The translations under genes were made by a program, and so were the position numbers. Under the pieces are notes generated by a model. The model saw nothing but the letters and a program-made list of their open reading frames with translations, was not told the DNA's origin and searched no databases. From the NCBI GenBank assembly GCA_003248935.1, contig QFQF01000005.1:1-64000 (forward strand): 64,000 nt of DNA. The letters are read 5' to 3'. The stretch comes from Sphingobium sp. Lineage in GTDB: Bacteria; Pseudomonadota; Alphaproteobacteria; Sphingomonadales; Sphingomonadaceae. Position 1 is the stretch's first letter; every line of letters starts with the position of its first letter. Below are positions 25,658 through 34,233 of this stretch, in pieces.

Positions 25658-26209
25658 TCAGCGCTTCGAGAACTGGAAGCTGCGGCGTGCCTTGGCACGG
25701 CCGTACTTCTTACGCTCGACCGTGCGGCTGTCGCGGGTCAGGAAGCCTTCGGCCTTGACCGCGCTGCGCAGCGCAGGCTCATACTTGCTGAGCGCCTGGG
25801 CGATGCCGTGCTTGACGGCACCGGCCTGACCGGACAGGCCGCCGCCCTTGACGGTGGCGATCACGTCATACTGGCCCTCGCGCTCGGTAACACCGAACGG
25901 CTGGTTGATGACGAGACGCAGCGTCGGACGCGCGAAGTAGATTTCCTGGTCACGGCCGTTGACCGTGATCTTGCCGGTGCCGGGCTTCAGCCAGACGCGA
26001 GCCACGGCGTCCTTACGGCGGCCGGTGGCGTAGGCGCGGCCGAGGCCATCGATTTCCTGCTCGCGCAGCGGCGCGGAAGGAACGACCGGAGCTATCGGCG
26101 CATCGACCGGAGCCGACGTGGCAACAGGCGCAGCAGCCGGAGCCGAAGCCGCCGGAGCGCCGCCCGTCAGGCCGGCGAGGTCGGAAAGGGACTGGCGGTT
26201 ATCGGACAT
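25658..26209 (-). CDS. rpsI: 30S ribosomal protein S9
   Basis: 183 residues. The last 130 match bacterial S9: YATGRRKDAVARVWLKPG near the start of the domain and the invariant basic tail KYGRAKARRSFQFSKR that reaches the ribosomal P site. The first roughly 50 residues are an extra Ala/Pro/Val-rich extension not present in E. coli S9 (about 130 residues). It overlaps the rplM stop by one base (TAATG), so the two are translationally coupled. Confidence 0.97.
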   Translation of the reverse strand: MSDNRQSLSDLAGLTGGAPAASAPAAAPVATSAPVDAPIAPVVPSAPLREQEIDGLGRAYATGRRKDAVARVWLKPGTGKITVNGRDQEIYFARPTLRLVINQPFGVTEREGQYDVIATVKGGGLSGQAGAVKHGIAQALSKYEPALRSAVKAEGFLTRDSRTVERKKYGRAKARRSFQFSKR

Positions 26210-26688
26210 TATGCACCCACCTTGTTCTTGCGGTTACGCGCGCCGAGATCGAGCACCTCGGGGTTCTGCGCTGCGTGCGTGTGCTCGGAGCCGGCGAAGA
26301 TACGCAGGTTGCGCATCTGCTGGCGGCCAAGCGGACCGCGCGGGATCATGCGCTCGATGGCCTTCTCGAGCACGCGCTCGGGGAAACGGCCCTCCAGCAC
26401 CTTCTGGGCAGTGATGCCCTTGATGCCGCCGGCATAGCCGGTGTGCTTGTAATAGACCTTGTCGGCCAGCTTGTTGCCGGTGAACCGCACCTTGTCCGCG
26501 TTGATGACGATGACATTGTCACCGCAATCGACGTGGGGCGTGAAGCTCGGCTTGTGCTTGCCGCGCAGGATGTTGGCGATGATCGAAGCAGCGCGGCCGA
26601 CAACCAGCCCTTCCGCGTCGATCAGAAGCCATTTCTTCTCGACCGTCGCCGGGGTCGCCGGCTTGGTCGTCTTCATGAGCGCCTTCAT
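26209..26688 (-). CDS. rplM: 50S ribosomal protein L13
   Basis: 159 residues, slightly longer than E. coli L13 (142) by an N-terminal lead. Signature motifs: KWLLIDAEGLVVGRAAS, HVDCGDNVIVINADKV, RMIPRGPLGRQQMRNLRIF, HTHAAQNPEVLDL. First gene of the conserved rplM-rpsI operon. Confidence 0.98.
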   Translation of the reverse strand: MKALMKTTKPATPATVEKKWLLIDAEGLVVGRAASIIANILRGKHKPSFTPHVDCGDNVIVINADKVRFTGNKLADKVYYKHTGYAGGIKGITAQKVLEGRFPERVLEKAIERMIPRGPLGRQQMRNLRIFAGSEHTHAAQNPEVLDLGARNRKNKVGA

Positions 26689-26750
26689 GGCCGCTACTCC
26701 CGTTCAGATGTCAGGACCGGGCACGGCGGACCGCGACCGGAAGATGCGCG

Positions 26751-26779
26751 CTAATGATCGCGCAAGCGCCGGAAGTCAA
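26751..26779 (-). promoter_or_regulatory. Candidate sigma-70 promoter for rplM-rpsI
   Basis: On the minus strand, TTGACT (complement of 26774-26779), 17 bp, then CATTAG (complement of 26751-26756). The -35 is nearly ideal and the -10 is only fair. It lies about 60 bp upstream of the rplM start. Confidence 0.4.
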
Positions 26780-26816
26780 GAGATTCGGCGGCTTTGCTGA
26801 CGGGTATCTGAATACC

Positions 26817-26912
26817 CTATACCGAAATACCCTCCCCGACCCACGCCGCGAAAGGCGGATGCGCACCGGCCGCGCTGGCGAAGACGGCGTAGACAAGCGC
26901 GACCGCGCTCAT
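26817..26912 (-). CDS. Possible 31-residue membrane peptide overlapping the end of ctaA
   Basis: An ATG overlaps the ctaA stop as ATGA, the usual sign of coupling, and opens a 31-codon frame ending in TAG. The peptide is hydrophobic at the start (SAVALVYAVFASAAGAH) then PPFAAWVGEGISV. Nothing else supports expression. The remaining sequence between here and rplM holds only a candidate promoter. Confidence 0.25.
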   Translation of the reverse strand: MSAVALVYAVFASAAGAHPPFAAWVGEGISV

Positions 26913-27964
26913 CGCGCTGCCGTGGGTGCCCAGGCCGGCCGGGTGCGCCCGGCGCTGTGCATCGCCCAGGTCGCGGCCGCGAGCAGCAGCGCGCCCGTCG
27001 CCTGATGCAGCGCCGCCAGCGGCAGCGCGATATTATGGAGTACCGTTGCGATCCCGAGCAGCACCTGAATGCCCGCAAGCGCGTTGAGCGCGATCGACGC
27101 GGCACGATCACCCGCCCGTTTCGCCTGCCGCGCGAGCCAGATCATCGCCGCCAGCGCCGCCCATGCCCACCAGCGATGGAGGAAGTGGATGAGGTAGGGA
27201 TCGCTGGTCAGCGTCATCCAGAACGAACCCCACCAACTGATCCCCTCCGGAACCAGATGGTCGTTCATCAATGGCCAGGTGTTGGAGACATAGCCCGCCC
27301 GCAGACCGGCCGTGATCGCGCCAAGGAATATCTGGATGAAGAGCACGAGAAACGCGAGGAAGGCGGGCAGGTGCAGGCGCGCCCGGGGCGCTTGGGGCGC
27401 CAGCGGCTCACGCCCAAGCCGCAGCATGTCGCACGCCGTCCACACGATCGCGGCAAGCAGCGCCAGCGCCATGCACAGATGCGCGGCGAGCATTGCGGGC
27501 TGGACATTCACCCGGTCGGTCAGCCCGCTCTTCACCATCAGCCAGCCGATTGCGCCCTGCGCACCGCCCAGAATGAAGAGGATGACGAGGCGCATCCCAT
27601 AGCCCTTCGGCACCGCGCGGCGCACGAAGAACCAGATCATCGGCAACGCGAACACGACGCCCAGCAGGCGCCCGACCAGACGATGGAAATATTCCCAGAA
27701 ATAGATGTGCTTGAACGCTGCGAGCGTCATGCCCTGGTTCATCAGCACATATTGCGAGCTGTGCTTGTACTTGTCGAACTCGGCCGCCCACTGTGCGGCG
27801 GTCAGCGGCGGGATCGCACCCGTGACCGGCTTCCATTCGGTGATCGACAGGCCGGATTCGGTCAGGCGGGTGATGCCGCCGACCACGACCATGGCAAAGA
27901 CCAGCGCAGCGATCAGCAGCAGCCAGGTCGCGATCGCGCGGGGACGGGGGGCAGGGACAGCCAT
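26909..27964 (-). CDS. ctaA: Heme A synthase (COX15/CtaA family)
   Basis: 351 residues, eight predicted transmembrane helices. Oxidises the methyl group of heme O to make heme A for cytochrome c oxidase. Motifs: VVGGITRLTESGLSITEWKPVTG in the first helix/loop, YFWEYFHRLVGRLLG (heme-ligand His), and HFLHRWWAW and NIALPLAALHQATGA in the second half with the matching histidines. This is the COX15-like class typical of alphaproteobacteria. The other heme/cytochrome genes are not nearby. Confidence 0.95.
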   Translation of the reverse strand: MAVPAPRPRAIATWLLLIAALVFAMVVVGGITRLTESGLSITEWKPVTGAIPPLTAAQWAAEFDKYKHSSQYVLMNQGMTLAAFKHIYFWEYFHRLVGRLLGVVFALPMIWFFVRRAVPKGYGMRLVILFILGGAQGAIGWLMVKSGLTDRVNVQPAMLAAHLCMALALLAAIVWTACDMLRLGREPLAPQAPRARLHLPAFLAFLVLFIQIFLGAITAGLRAGYVSNTWPLMNDHLVPEGISWWGSFWMTLTSDPYLIHFLHRWWAWAALAAMIWLARQAKRAGDRAASIALNALAGIQVLLGIATVLHNIALPLAALHQATGALLLAAATWAMHSAGRTRPAWAPTAAR

Positions 27965-28032
27965 GCAGCCTCTTGCGCCGCATGGCCCGCGGTTTCAAGC
28001 GGCAAGGGGTTGGACCGAATGCCTACGCCCGT

Positions 28033-29115
28033 TCAGCATCCTGCCTGCGGCGCGCTTCCGGAGGGCCAGCGCAATTCATAGGTGACGCGGAATCCGTCAT
28101 GGTCGGACAGCACCGGTTCGCCCGGACTGCCGTCGAACATCGCCTCGACCCGGATGGGACGGACCGATACCACCTCGCCGTTCCAGAAGAACTGGAGGTC
28201 CTGCGTGTCCATCCACGGCTCATCGCCATCCCAGGACATGCGCACGTCACAGCCGGAGGCGGGATCGGCGCAGACCTGGTGGACAAGGCGAAGCGACTGA
28301 TAGCGGGTGAAGTTCGCCCACCGCTCCTCGGAATGCCGCATGTTGAAATCGCCGCCGAAGATCAGCGGAAAGGCGTCGTCATGCGTGCGGTCGATGAATT
28401 CGGACGCTTCGAGCGCCTGCCGGTCATGTGCGGCAAGGTTGCGTATCGCGGCCACACGGGATGCGCCGCGCGAATTCATATGCGTGTCGTACACGTCTAT
28501 CGGACTCGGCACACCGGGTATGGCGATGCGAGCCAGCAACACCCCCTTGTTGGCAAGGCAGTCATAGCCCGCGCAGGACTTGCGGCCATAAGCCCGTCTG
28601 TCGACGTGAAGCACCGGATAAATCGATGCGATGGCGAGGCCGCTGCCGTAGATATGCAGGCCGAGTTCCCCCCGGTTCAATCGGGACCGGCCCGGCAGGG
28701 GATCCTTCGTCGATCCGTGCGCCGGTCGCGTGCGGTGCGGCCCGGACACGATCGCAGGATAGTCCGCCGCCTCGACAGCGCGCTTGGCGGTGGTGCTGAA
28801 CATTTCCTGGAACAGGACGATATCGGGCGCGGTCCCCGCCTCGCGCATCGCCGCCAGTGCCCGCCCGATCCTGCCCAGGTCGTCGCCCCTGCCCGTGCGC
28901 GCGGGCCAGCCCAGCCCCTCCATATTATAGGTCAGGACGGACAGGGTCGTCGTATCGAAACGCCCGTCGGAGGAGCGGACGATCGTAGGCGGCCGGGCGT
29001 CGGCGCAGGCCATCGTCCGCAGCGGCGGATTGATGCCGCATCCGGCCAGCAGCAGAAACGGGACGAGAAGCAGTGAACGGGCCAGCGCCCGTGACGCCCT
29101 AGCGACTGGCGCCAT
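28033..29115 (-). CDS. Endonuclease/exonuclease/phosphatase (EEP) family lipoprotein
   Basis: 360 residues. Signal peptide with lipobox LLLAGC (Cys about 26) makes this a likely lipid-anchored envelope protein. EEP-fold motifs: LSVLTYNMEGLGW (Asn/Glu metal ligands), IVLFQEMF, VYDTHMNS, and FGGDFNMRHSEERW (Asp/Asn catalytic). An ending around SDHDGFRVTYEL supplies the last catalytic Asp-His. Members cleave DNA, phospholipids or inositol phosphates; an envelope location favours a phosphodiesterase role, but substrate is unknown. The gene start overlaps the end of the GFA gene by 17 bp. Confidence 0.85.
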   Translation of the reverse strand: MAPVARASRALARSLLLVPFLLLAGCGINPPLRTMACADARPPTIVRSSDGRFDTTTLSVLTYNMEGLGWPARTGRGDDLGRIGRALAAMREAGTAPDIVLFQEMFSTTAKRAVEAADYPAIVSGPHRTRPAHGSTKDPLPGRSRLNRGELGLHIYGSGLAIASIYPVLHVDRRAYGRKSCAGYDCLANKGVLLARIAIPGVPSPIDVYDTHMNSRGASRVAAIRNLAAHDRQALEASEFIDRTHDDAFPLIFGGDFNMRHSEERWANFTRYQSLRLVHQVCADPASGCDVRMSWDGDEPWMDTQDLQFFWNGEVVSVRPIRVEAMFDGSPGEPVLSDHDGFRVTYELRWPSGSAPQAGC

Positions 29116-29449
29116 CGACGGCCTGTATATGGAGGGCGCCCGTATCGACCGCCGGCACGCAGCGCAGGTTCACCGCCGCCATCTGCTCACCCGACGGTCC
29201 CGTGCCCCATGCGAACGCTTCCGTGCCACAGGTCGTGCAGAACTGATGCGCGATGCGATGGGTGTTGAACAGATATTCCTGCAAATCCCCTTCGCCACTG
29301 TCGAGCGTGAAGGTATCGCGCGGGAAGAAGGACAGCAGAAACCCCTTGCGGCTGCAATGCGAGCAGTTGCAGGCGATCGCGCTGTCCGGCAGCGCAGCGT
29401 CGACGGTGAAGCGCACCGCGCCGCAGTGACAGCTACCTTCAAAAGCCAT
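29099..29449 (-). CDS. GFA family protein (glutathione-dependent formaldehyde-activating enzyme fold)
   Basis: 116 residues from ATG 29449. Zinc-binding cysteine motifs of the family: GSCHCGAVRF (Cys7/Cys9), CNCSHCSRKG, and HQFCTTCGTEAF. Members carry two zinc sites; only a few have the glutathione-formaldehyde role, so the name is a family label. Ends inside the start of the EEP lipoprotein gene on the same strand, so the two are probably cotranscribed. Confidence 0.9.
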   Translation of the reverse strand: MAFEGSCHCGAVRFTVDAALPDSAIACNCSHCSRKGFLLSFFPRDTFTLDSGEGDLQEYLFNTHRIAHQFCTTCGTEAFAWGTGPSGEQMAAVNLRCVPAVDTGALHIQAVDGASR

Positions 29450-29648
29450 GGCTCGTCTCCTTACGCGACATCGGGCCGGTGATGACCGCGTGGCGTTGCG
29501 CATGCATGACAGGGCATCATGCACTCCGCCATCCTCTATGATCCCGCGTCCTGAACGCACAATGACCACCTTGCGATCCTGCCTTTCCACCCTTTCCACA
29601 TTGCCGCGATATTGCGGTGCGGCAGACGCGCTGCTAGACGCATCGACC

Positions 29649-29876
29649 ATGATCCAGCCGCCCGAAATCATCCGCGTGTCCAAGACCCGAGTCGCCTGTG
29701 ACGGATCGGGTGACATTCCCGCCGCGCTCGGCCACCCGCGTGTGTTCCTGGAGATCGACGAGCATGGTTATGTCGACTGCGGATATTGCGACCGGCGCTT
29801 CGTCCTGACCGGCGGTCCGGCGGATACGGCGGATGTCGGCAGCCAGCCGGACATCGGCGCGGGCGCCAGCCTCTAG
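29649..29876 (+). CDS. Small zinc-finger protein (zf-CHCC, NDUFS6-like)
   Basis: 75 residues from ATG 29649. CDGSG, then HPRVFLEID, then VDCGYCDRRF gives the C..H..CxxC zinc motif of the zf-CHCC family, which in mitochondria is the complex I subunit NDUFS6 and in alphaproteobacteria is a free-standing small protein. tldD follows 66 bp later on the same strand. Confidence 0.88.
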   Translation: MIQPPEIIRVSKTRVACDGSGDIPAALGHPRVFLEIDEHGYVDCGYCDRRFVLTGGPADTADVGSQPDIGAGASL

Positions 29877-29942
29877 CCAGGCCTTCCCGGCGTCGTTGAT
29901 CGGCGCTTGGTCATGGACGGGCGCTGCCCTATATCGTCCGGC

Positions 29943-31400
29943 ATGACCGATATCGCTTCTCCGGCCCTTGGCCAGTTCACCGACGCCCGCGGCCTTCTCT
30001 ATCGCGACGGGATGCTCGATCCCGACGGCGCGCGCCGGCTGACCGCGCAGGCGCTCGAACGCTGCGATGATGGAGAGCTCTACCTCCAGTATCGCGTGTC
30101 GGAAGCGTTCGGCTTCGACAACGGACGCCTGAAAACCGCCGATTATTCGACGGATGCGGGCTTCGGCCTGCGCGGCGTGTCGGGCGAGATGACCGGCTTC
30201 TCCCACGCCAACGAGATCAGTGCTGCGGCGATCCGCCGGGCGGCGGAAACGCTGACCCTGCTCGATCCGGCAAAGGTGCCGCCCACCGCGCCGCCGCAGC
30301 GAACCAACCGCCACCTTTACACGGACGCCAATCCGCTGGAACTCGTCCCCTTCGCCGAGAAGGTCGCCCTCTGCGCGCAGATCGATGCAGTTGCGCGCGC
30401 GCGCGATCCGCGCGTCGCGCAGGTGTCGGTCGGCCTGACCGGAAGCTGGTCGGTGATCGAGATCGTGCGCGCCGACGGCTTTACCGCGACCGACATCCGT
30501 CCGCTCGTCCGCCTGAATGTCTCCGTCATTCTGGAGGAAAACGGCCGGCGCGAAACCGGCACGTTCGGCATCGGCGGCCGTTATCTCTACGACGACGTGA
30601 CCGGCGAGGCGGTCTGGAACCGCGCCATCGACGAGGCACTGGCGCAGGCGCGCGTAAACCTGCGTTCCGTCGCTGCCCCCGCAGGCGAAATGACGGTGTT
30701 GCTCGGCCCCGGCTGGCCCGGCGTGCTGGTGCACGAGGCGATCGGTCATGGGCTGGAGGGTGACTTCAACCGGAAGGGCACCAGCGCCTTTTCCGGCCGC
30801 ATCGGGGAGCGGGTCGCCGCGCCGGGCGTCACCGTGGTCGATGACGGCAGCATCCTCAATCGCCGCGGCTCGCTGTCGATCGACGACGAGGGCACGCCGA
30901 CGCGGGAGAACATCCTGATCGAGGACGGCATATTGAAGGGCTATATGCAGGATCGGCTGAACGCCCGCCTGATGGGTGTGGAGGCCACCGGCAACGGACG
31001 GCGCGAAAGCTATGCCCATGCGCCGATGCCGCGGATGACCAACACCTTCATCAAGGACGGCAAAGACGATCCGGCCGAACTCCTCTCCCGCATGAAATCC
31101 GGCATCTTCGCCAAAAGCTTCGGCGGCGGGCAGGTCGACATCGTGTCGGGCAAGTTCGTGTTCACCTGCACCGAAGCCTACAAGGTCGAGAACGGAAAGC
31201 TGGGCGATCCGATCAAGGGCGCGACCCTGATCGGCGATGGCCCGACGGCACTGACGAAGGTGATCGGCATCGGCGACGACTGGGCGCTCGACGAAGGTGT
31301 CGGCATGTGCGGAAAGGGCGGGCAGAGCGTGCCGGCCGGGGTCGGCCAGCCGACCCTTCTGGTCGACGGCCTGACCGTCGGCGGCACTGCGGCCACCTGA
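29943..31400 (+). CDS. tldD: Metalloprotease TldD
   Basis: 485 residues from ATG 29943. With TldE (PmbA) it forms a heterodimeric zinc protease that degrades unfolded peptides and processes modified peptides and antitoxins. The zinc motif HEAIGH is at residues 264-269 (VLVHEAIGHGLEGD). The C-terminal half has MTNTFIKDG, GGGQVDIVSGKFVFTCTEAY and GMCGKGGQSVPAGVGQP, all TldD hallmarks. The pmbA partner is not in the window. Confidence 0.96.
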   Translation: MTDIASPALGQFTDARGLLYRDGMLDPDGARRLTAQALERCDDGELYLQYRVSEAFGFDNGRLKTADYSTDAGFGLRGVSGEMTGFSHANEISAAAIRRAAETLTLLDPAKVPPTAPPQRTNRHLYTDANPLELVPFAEKVALCAQIDAVARARDPRVAQVSVGLTGSWSVIEIVRADGFTATDIRPLVRLNVSVILEENGRRETGTFGIGGRYLYDDVTGEAVWNRAIDEALAQARVNLRSVAAPAGEMTVLLGPGWPGVLVHEAIGHGLEGDFNRKGTSAFSGRIGERVAAPGVTVVDDGSILNRRGSLSIDDEGTPTRENILIEDGILKGYMQDRLNARLMGVEATGNGRRESYAHAPMPRMTNTFIKDGKDDPAELLSRMKSGIFAKSFGGGQVDIVSGKFVFTCTEAYKVENGKLGDPIKGATLIGDGPTALTKVIGIGDDWALDEGVGMCGKGGQSVPAGVGQPTLLVDGLTVGGTAAT

Positions 31401-31477
31401 TCCCTATCCGCCTGCCCCCTGTCCGCCGGAAATCTGTCCGCCGGGAACCTGTGCTGCGGTCACTGCGTAGTGCGACC

Positions 31478-32053
31478 ATGACGACAGTGGATAATCATCA
31501 GGCTGAAGTGACCGCCAGTTGGGCGCGGAACGTTCTCGACTTCTGGTTCAAGGAGATCGGGGAGGATGGCTGGTGGGGCCAGTCGGTCGCCACCAATGCC
31601 GCGTGTGCCGAACGGTTCGCGGTGCTGTGGGAAGACAAGCGCGCAGAACCCGCCGACGGCTTCCTCGCCCGGGCCGACGAGGCGCTGGCTGCGATCCTCC
31701 TGTTCGATCAGTTCCCCCGCAACATGTTCCGGGGACTGGCGCAGGCGTTCGATACCGACCCCCTCGCCCGGGAAATCGCGCGCGGCGCGGTCGCACGGGG
31801 CTATGACGTGCAGGTCGGCGGCGCGGGGCGCCAGTTCGTCTACATGCCCTTCCAGCACAGCGAGGCGCTTGAGGATCAGGAACGATCGATCGCCTTCTTC
31901 GCGGCGCTGGGTGATCCGCGATCGCTCGACTATGCCCGCAGACATCAGGCAATGATCGTGCGCTATGGCCGCTTCCCGCACCGGAACGCGGCGCTGGGCC
32001 GCACGGACCGGCCGGGAGAGGCTGAGGCGATCGCGGAAGGCGCCGGCTGGTAG
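31478..32053 (+). CDS. DUF924 family protein
   Basis: 191 residues from ATG 31478. Matches the helical (TPR-like) DUF924 family of unknown function: VLDFWFKE near the start, AILLFDQFPRNMFRG, VYMPFQHSEALEDQERS, HQAMIVRYGRFPHRNAALGR. These are the most conserved segments of the family. About 80 bp after tldD. Confidence 0.9.
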   Translation: MTTVDNHQAEVTASWARNVLDFWFKEIGEDGWWGQSVATNAACAERFAVLWEDKRAEPADGFLARADEALAAILLFDQFPRNMFRGLAQAFDTDPLAREIARGAVARGYDVQVGGAGRQFVYMPFQHSEALEDQERSIAFFAALGDPRSLDYARRHQAMIVRYGRFPHRNAALGRTDRPGEAEAIAEGAGW

Positions 32054-32142
32054 CTGAGCAGCGTTATTTCTGCCGCGAAGGAACGAAACTCCGTTCCGGA
32101 CATTTCCTGCGCTCCAACTTGATTGCGACCCTGGTTGGATTT

Positions 32143-32177
32143 GCCCCGCCGGTCCTTTGCGATCGGCGGGGCATTTT
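32143..32177 (+). terminator. Rho-independent terminator after the DUF924 gene
   Basis: A 9-bp stem (GCCCCGCCG at 32143-32151, complement at 32164-32172) with a 12-nt loop, followed by ATTTT. Confidence 0.8.
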
Positions 32178-32357
32178 GCAGGCGCGGGCCACCTTCATCG
32201 CGCCAATAGCCGCGACAGAATGATTCAAGATGGAATCCCTTTTTGAAAGGAAGTTTCCTGCCTATTTTTTAGGCAGAATCTTCGACATGCCCATTTTTCC
32301 GGCGGCCGGACTCGTGCAGCCATGCGTAAAGCCCGCGTTAACGCTTGTTTAAAGAAT

Positions 32358-32373
32358 TGGCACGGCTCTTGCT
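32358..32373 (+). promoter_or_regulatory. Sigma-54 promoter of glnK-amtB
   Basis: TGGCACGGCTCTTGCT matches the -24/-12 consensus TGGCAC-N5-TTGCW exactly, with 10 bp between the invariant GG and GC. Transcription would begin near 32384, about 26 bp before the glnK ATG. Established for this gene pair: activation by NtrC under nitrogen limitation. Confidence 0.9.
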
Positions 32374-32409
32374 GACCATATTTGTCGCACACCAGAAATA
32401 GGGGGCGAC

Positions 32410-32748
32410 ATGAAACTAGTCATGGCTATCATCAAGCCGTTCAAGCTCGATGACGTTCGCGAGGCGCTCTCCTCGCTGGGCGTTGCCGGCATGACGGTCA
32501 GCGAGGTCAAGGGCTTCGGACGCCAAAAGGGGCAGACCGAAATCTACCGCGGCGCTGAGTACAGCACCAACATGGTTCCGAAGATCAAGATCGAGGTCGT
32601 CTGCGACGATGATCTCGCTCCCCGTGTCGTGGAAGCCGCGCAGCAGGCCGCCAACAGCGGCGCGATCGGCGATGGCAAGATCTTCGTCCTCGATGTCGGC
32701 CAGGCCGTGCGCATCCGCACCGGCGAGACCGGCGAAACCGCGCTGTAA
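32410..32748 (+). CDS. glnK: PII nitrogen regulatory protein
   Basis: 112 residues, the standard PII length. Tyr51, the uridylylation site, is present in the T-loop (YRGAEYSTN). KPFKLDDVREAL and the C-terminal GDGKIFVLDVGQAVRIRTGE match the family ATP/2-oxoglutarate site. Linkage to amtB (9 bp downstream) and the sigma-54 promoter point to GlnK, which binds and blocks AmtB when nitrogen is plentiful, rather than GlnB. Confidence 0.96.
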   Translation: MKLVMAIIKPFKLDDVREALSSLGVAGMTVSEVKGFGRQKGQTEIYRGAEYSTNMVPKIKIEVVCDDDLAPRVVEAAQQAANSGAIGDGKIFVLDVGQAVRIRTGETGETAL

Positions 32749-32757
32749 GAAGGGGGG

Positions 32758-34083
32758 ATGACGCTTTCCAAGAAACTCTACGGCGCGTGCGGGGCCCTTG
32801 GCCTGTCGCTGCTCGCCGCGACGCCCGCCTGGGCGCAAGACGCCGCACCGGTCGTCGACAAGGGCGACACCGCCTGGATGATGGTCTCCACCGTGCTGGT
32901 GCTGATGATGATCCTCCCGGGTCTGGCCCTCTTCTACGGCGGTCTCACCCGCTCGAAGAACATGCTCTCCACCATGACGCAGATTGGCGCGGTCGCATGC
33001 TTCGCGATGCTGATCTGGGTGATGTGGGGCTACACGATGGCCTTTGGTGACGGCGGCAACGCCGTGATCTCGGGCTTCGGCAAGATGTTCCTGAAGGGCA
33101 TCACGCCTGACTCCACCGCCGCGACCTTCTCGGCTGGTTTCGCCATTCCCGAATATGTGTTCGTCTGCTTCCAGATGACCTTCGCCGCGATCACCGTCGC
33201 GCTGGTTCTGGGTTCGGTCGTCGAGCGCATGAAGTTCTCGGCCGTGATGGTGTTCGCGCTGATCTGGCTGACGATCGTCTACTTCCCGATCGCACACATG
33301 GTGTGGGCCGCCAACGGCTACTTCTTCGGCCTGGGCGCTCTGGACTTCGCCGGTGGTACGGTCGTTCACATCAACGCCGGTGTCTCCGCGCTCGTCGCCG
33401 CCCTCATCCTGGGCAAGCGCATGGGCTATCCGAAGGAACCGATGCCGCCGCACAGCCTGACGCTGACGGGTGTCGGCACCGGCCTGCTGTGGGTCGGCTG
33501 GTTCGGCTTCAACGCCGGTTCGGCCCTCGAAGCCAACGGCTCGGCCGCTCTCGCGATGATCAACACCTTCGTCGCCACCGCTTCGGCTGGCCTGTTCTGG
33601 ATGCTCGCCGAGCGTCTGTCGGGTCACAAGGGTTCGGCTCTCGGCTTCTGCTCCGGCATCGTCGCCGGTCTGGTCGCGGTGACTCCGGCCGCCGGCAACT
33701 CCGGTCCGTTCGGTGCGATCGTTCTGGGTGCCGTCGCTTCGGTGATCTGCTTCATCGCCGTCAGCAAGATCAAGCCGATGCTCGGCTATGACGACGCTCT
33801 CGACGCCTTCGGCGTGCATGGCATCGGCGGCATCATCGGCGCCATCGGCACCGGCATCGTCTACGCACCCAGCCTCGGCGGCCCCGGCAAGCCTGACTAC
33901 GCGATCGGCCACCAGCTGATCGTACAGATCGAGGCGGTCGTCGCCACGATCGTCTGGGCGTCGATCGGCACCGCCATCGCCATCTTCATCGCCAAGGCCG
34001 TCACCGGTCTGCGGGTGAGCCCCGAAGTCGAGCAGGAAGGCCTCGACATCGGCGAACACGGCGAGCGCGCATACAACATGTAA
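32758..34083 (+). CDS. amtB: Ammonium transporter
   Basis: 441 residues; signal peptide (LLAATPAWA-Q) and 11 helices. Amt signatures: TAWMMVSTVLVLMMILPGLALFYGGLTRSKN, and the twin histidines of the pore in PIAHMVWAANG and FGVHGIGG. Partner of GlnK in the same operon. Good AGAAGGGGGG ribosome site. The C-terminal cytoplasmic tail (GLRVSPEVEQEGLDIGEHGERAY) contains the GlnK-binding motif. Confidence 0.97.
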   Translation: MTLSKKLYGACGALGLSLLAATPAWAQDAAPVVDKGDTAWMMVSTVLVLMMILPGLALFYGGLTRSKNMLSTMTQIGAVACFAMLIWVMWGYTMAFGDGGNAVISGFGKMFLKGITPDSTAATFSAGFAIPEYVFVCFQMTFAAITVALVLGSVVERMKFSAVMVFALIWLTIVYFPIAHMVWAANGYFFGLGALDFAGGTVVHINAGVSALVAALILGKRMGYPKEPMPPHSLTLTGVGTGLLWVGWFGFNAGSALEANGSAALAMINTFVATASAGLFWMLAERLSGHKGSALGFCSGIVAGLVAVTPAAGNSGPFGAIVLGAVASVICFIAVSKIKPMLGYDDALDAFGVHGIGGIIGAIGTGIVYAPSLGGPGKPDYAIGHQLIVQIEAVVATIVWASIGTAIAIFIAKAVTGLRVSPEVEQEGLDIGEHGERAYNM

Positions 34084-34153
34084 GGGATCAGGCAGGGCGG
34101 GACCCACGCAAGGCCCCGCCCGCCGCACGATGTTCCTCCTGCGAACAGACCTG

Positions 34154-34184
34154 GGGCCGGAACGCAAGTTCCGGCCCGATTTTT
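34154..34184 (+). terminator. Terminator of the glnK-amtB operon
   Basis: A perfect 10-bp stem, GGGCCGGAAC / GTTCCGGCCC with a GCAA tetraloop, followed by GATTTTT. Confidence 0.9.
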
Positions 34185-34233
34185 ATGCGTTGTACATGAA
34201 GAAGAAGCCGCGAAACGGCGCGCGGCGTGCGGC

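Larger units (their letters stand above)
32054..32409. other. 356-bp intergenic region: terminator, small inverted repeat and sigma-54 promoter
   Basis: No coding sequence seen. In order it holds a short GGAACG/CGTTCC inverted repeat (32080-32097), a Rho-independent terminator, a perfect CTGCCTA/TAGGCAG inverted repeat (32258-32276), and the sigma-54 promoter of glnK. No convincing NtrC site pair was found by eye. Confidence 0.7.

Noticed and set aside
32080..32097. GGAACG-N6-CGTTCC considered as an EcfG promoter
   Set aside because: The spacing between GGAAC and CGTT is far too short (7 nt instead of 16-17).
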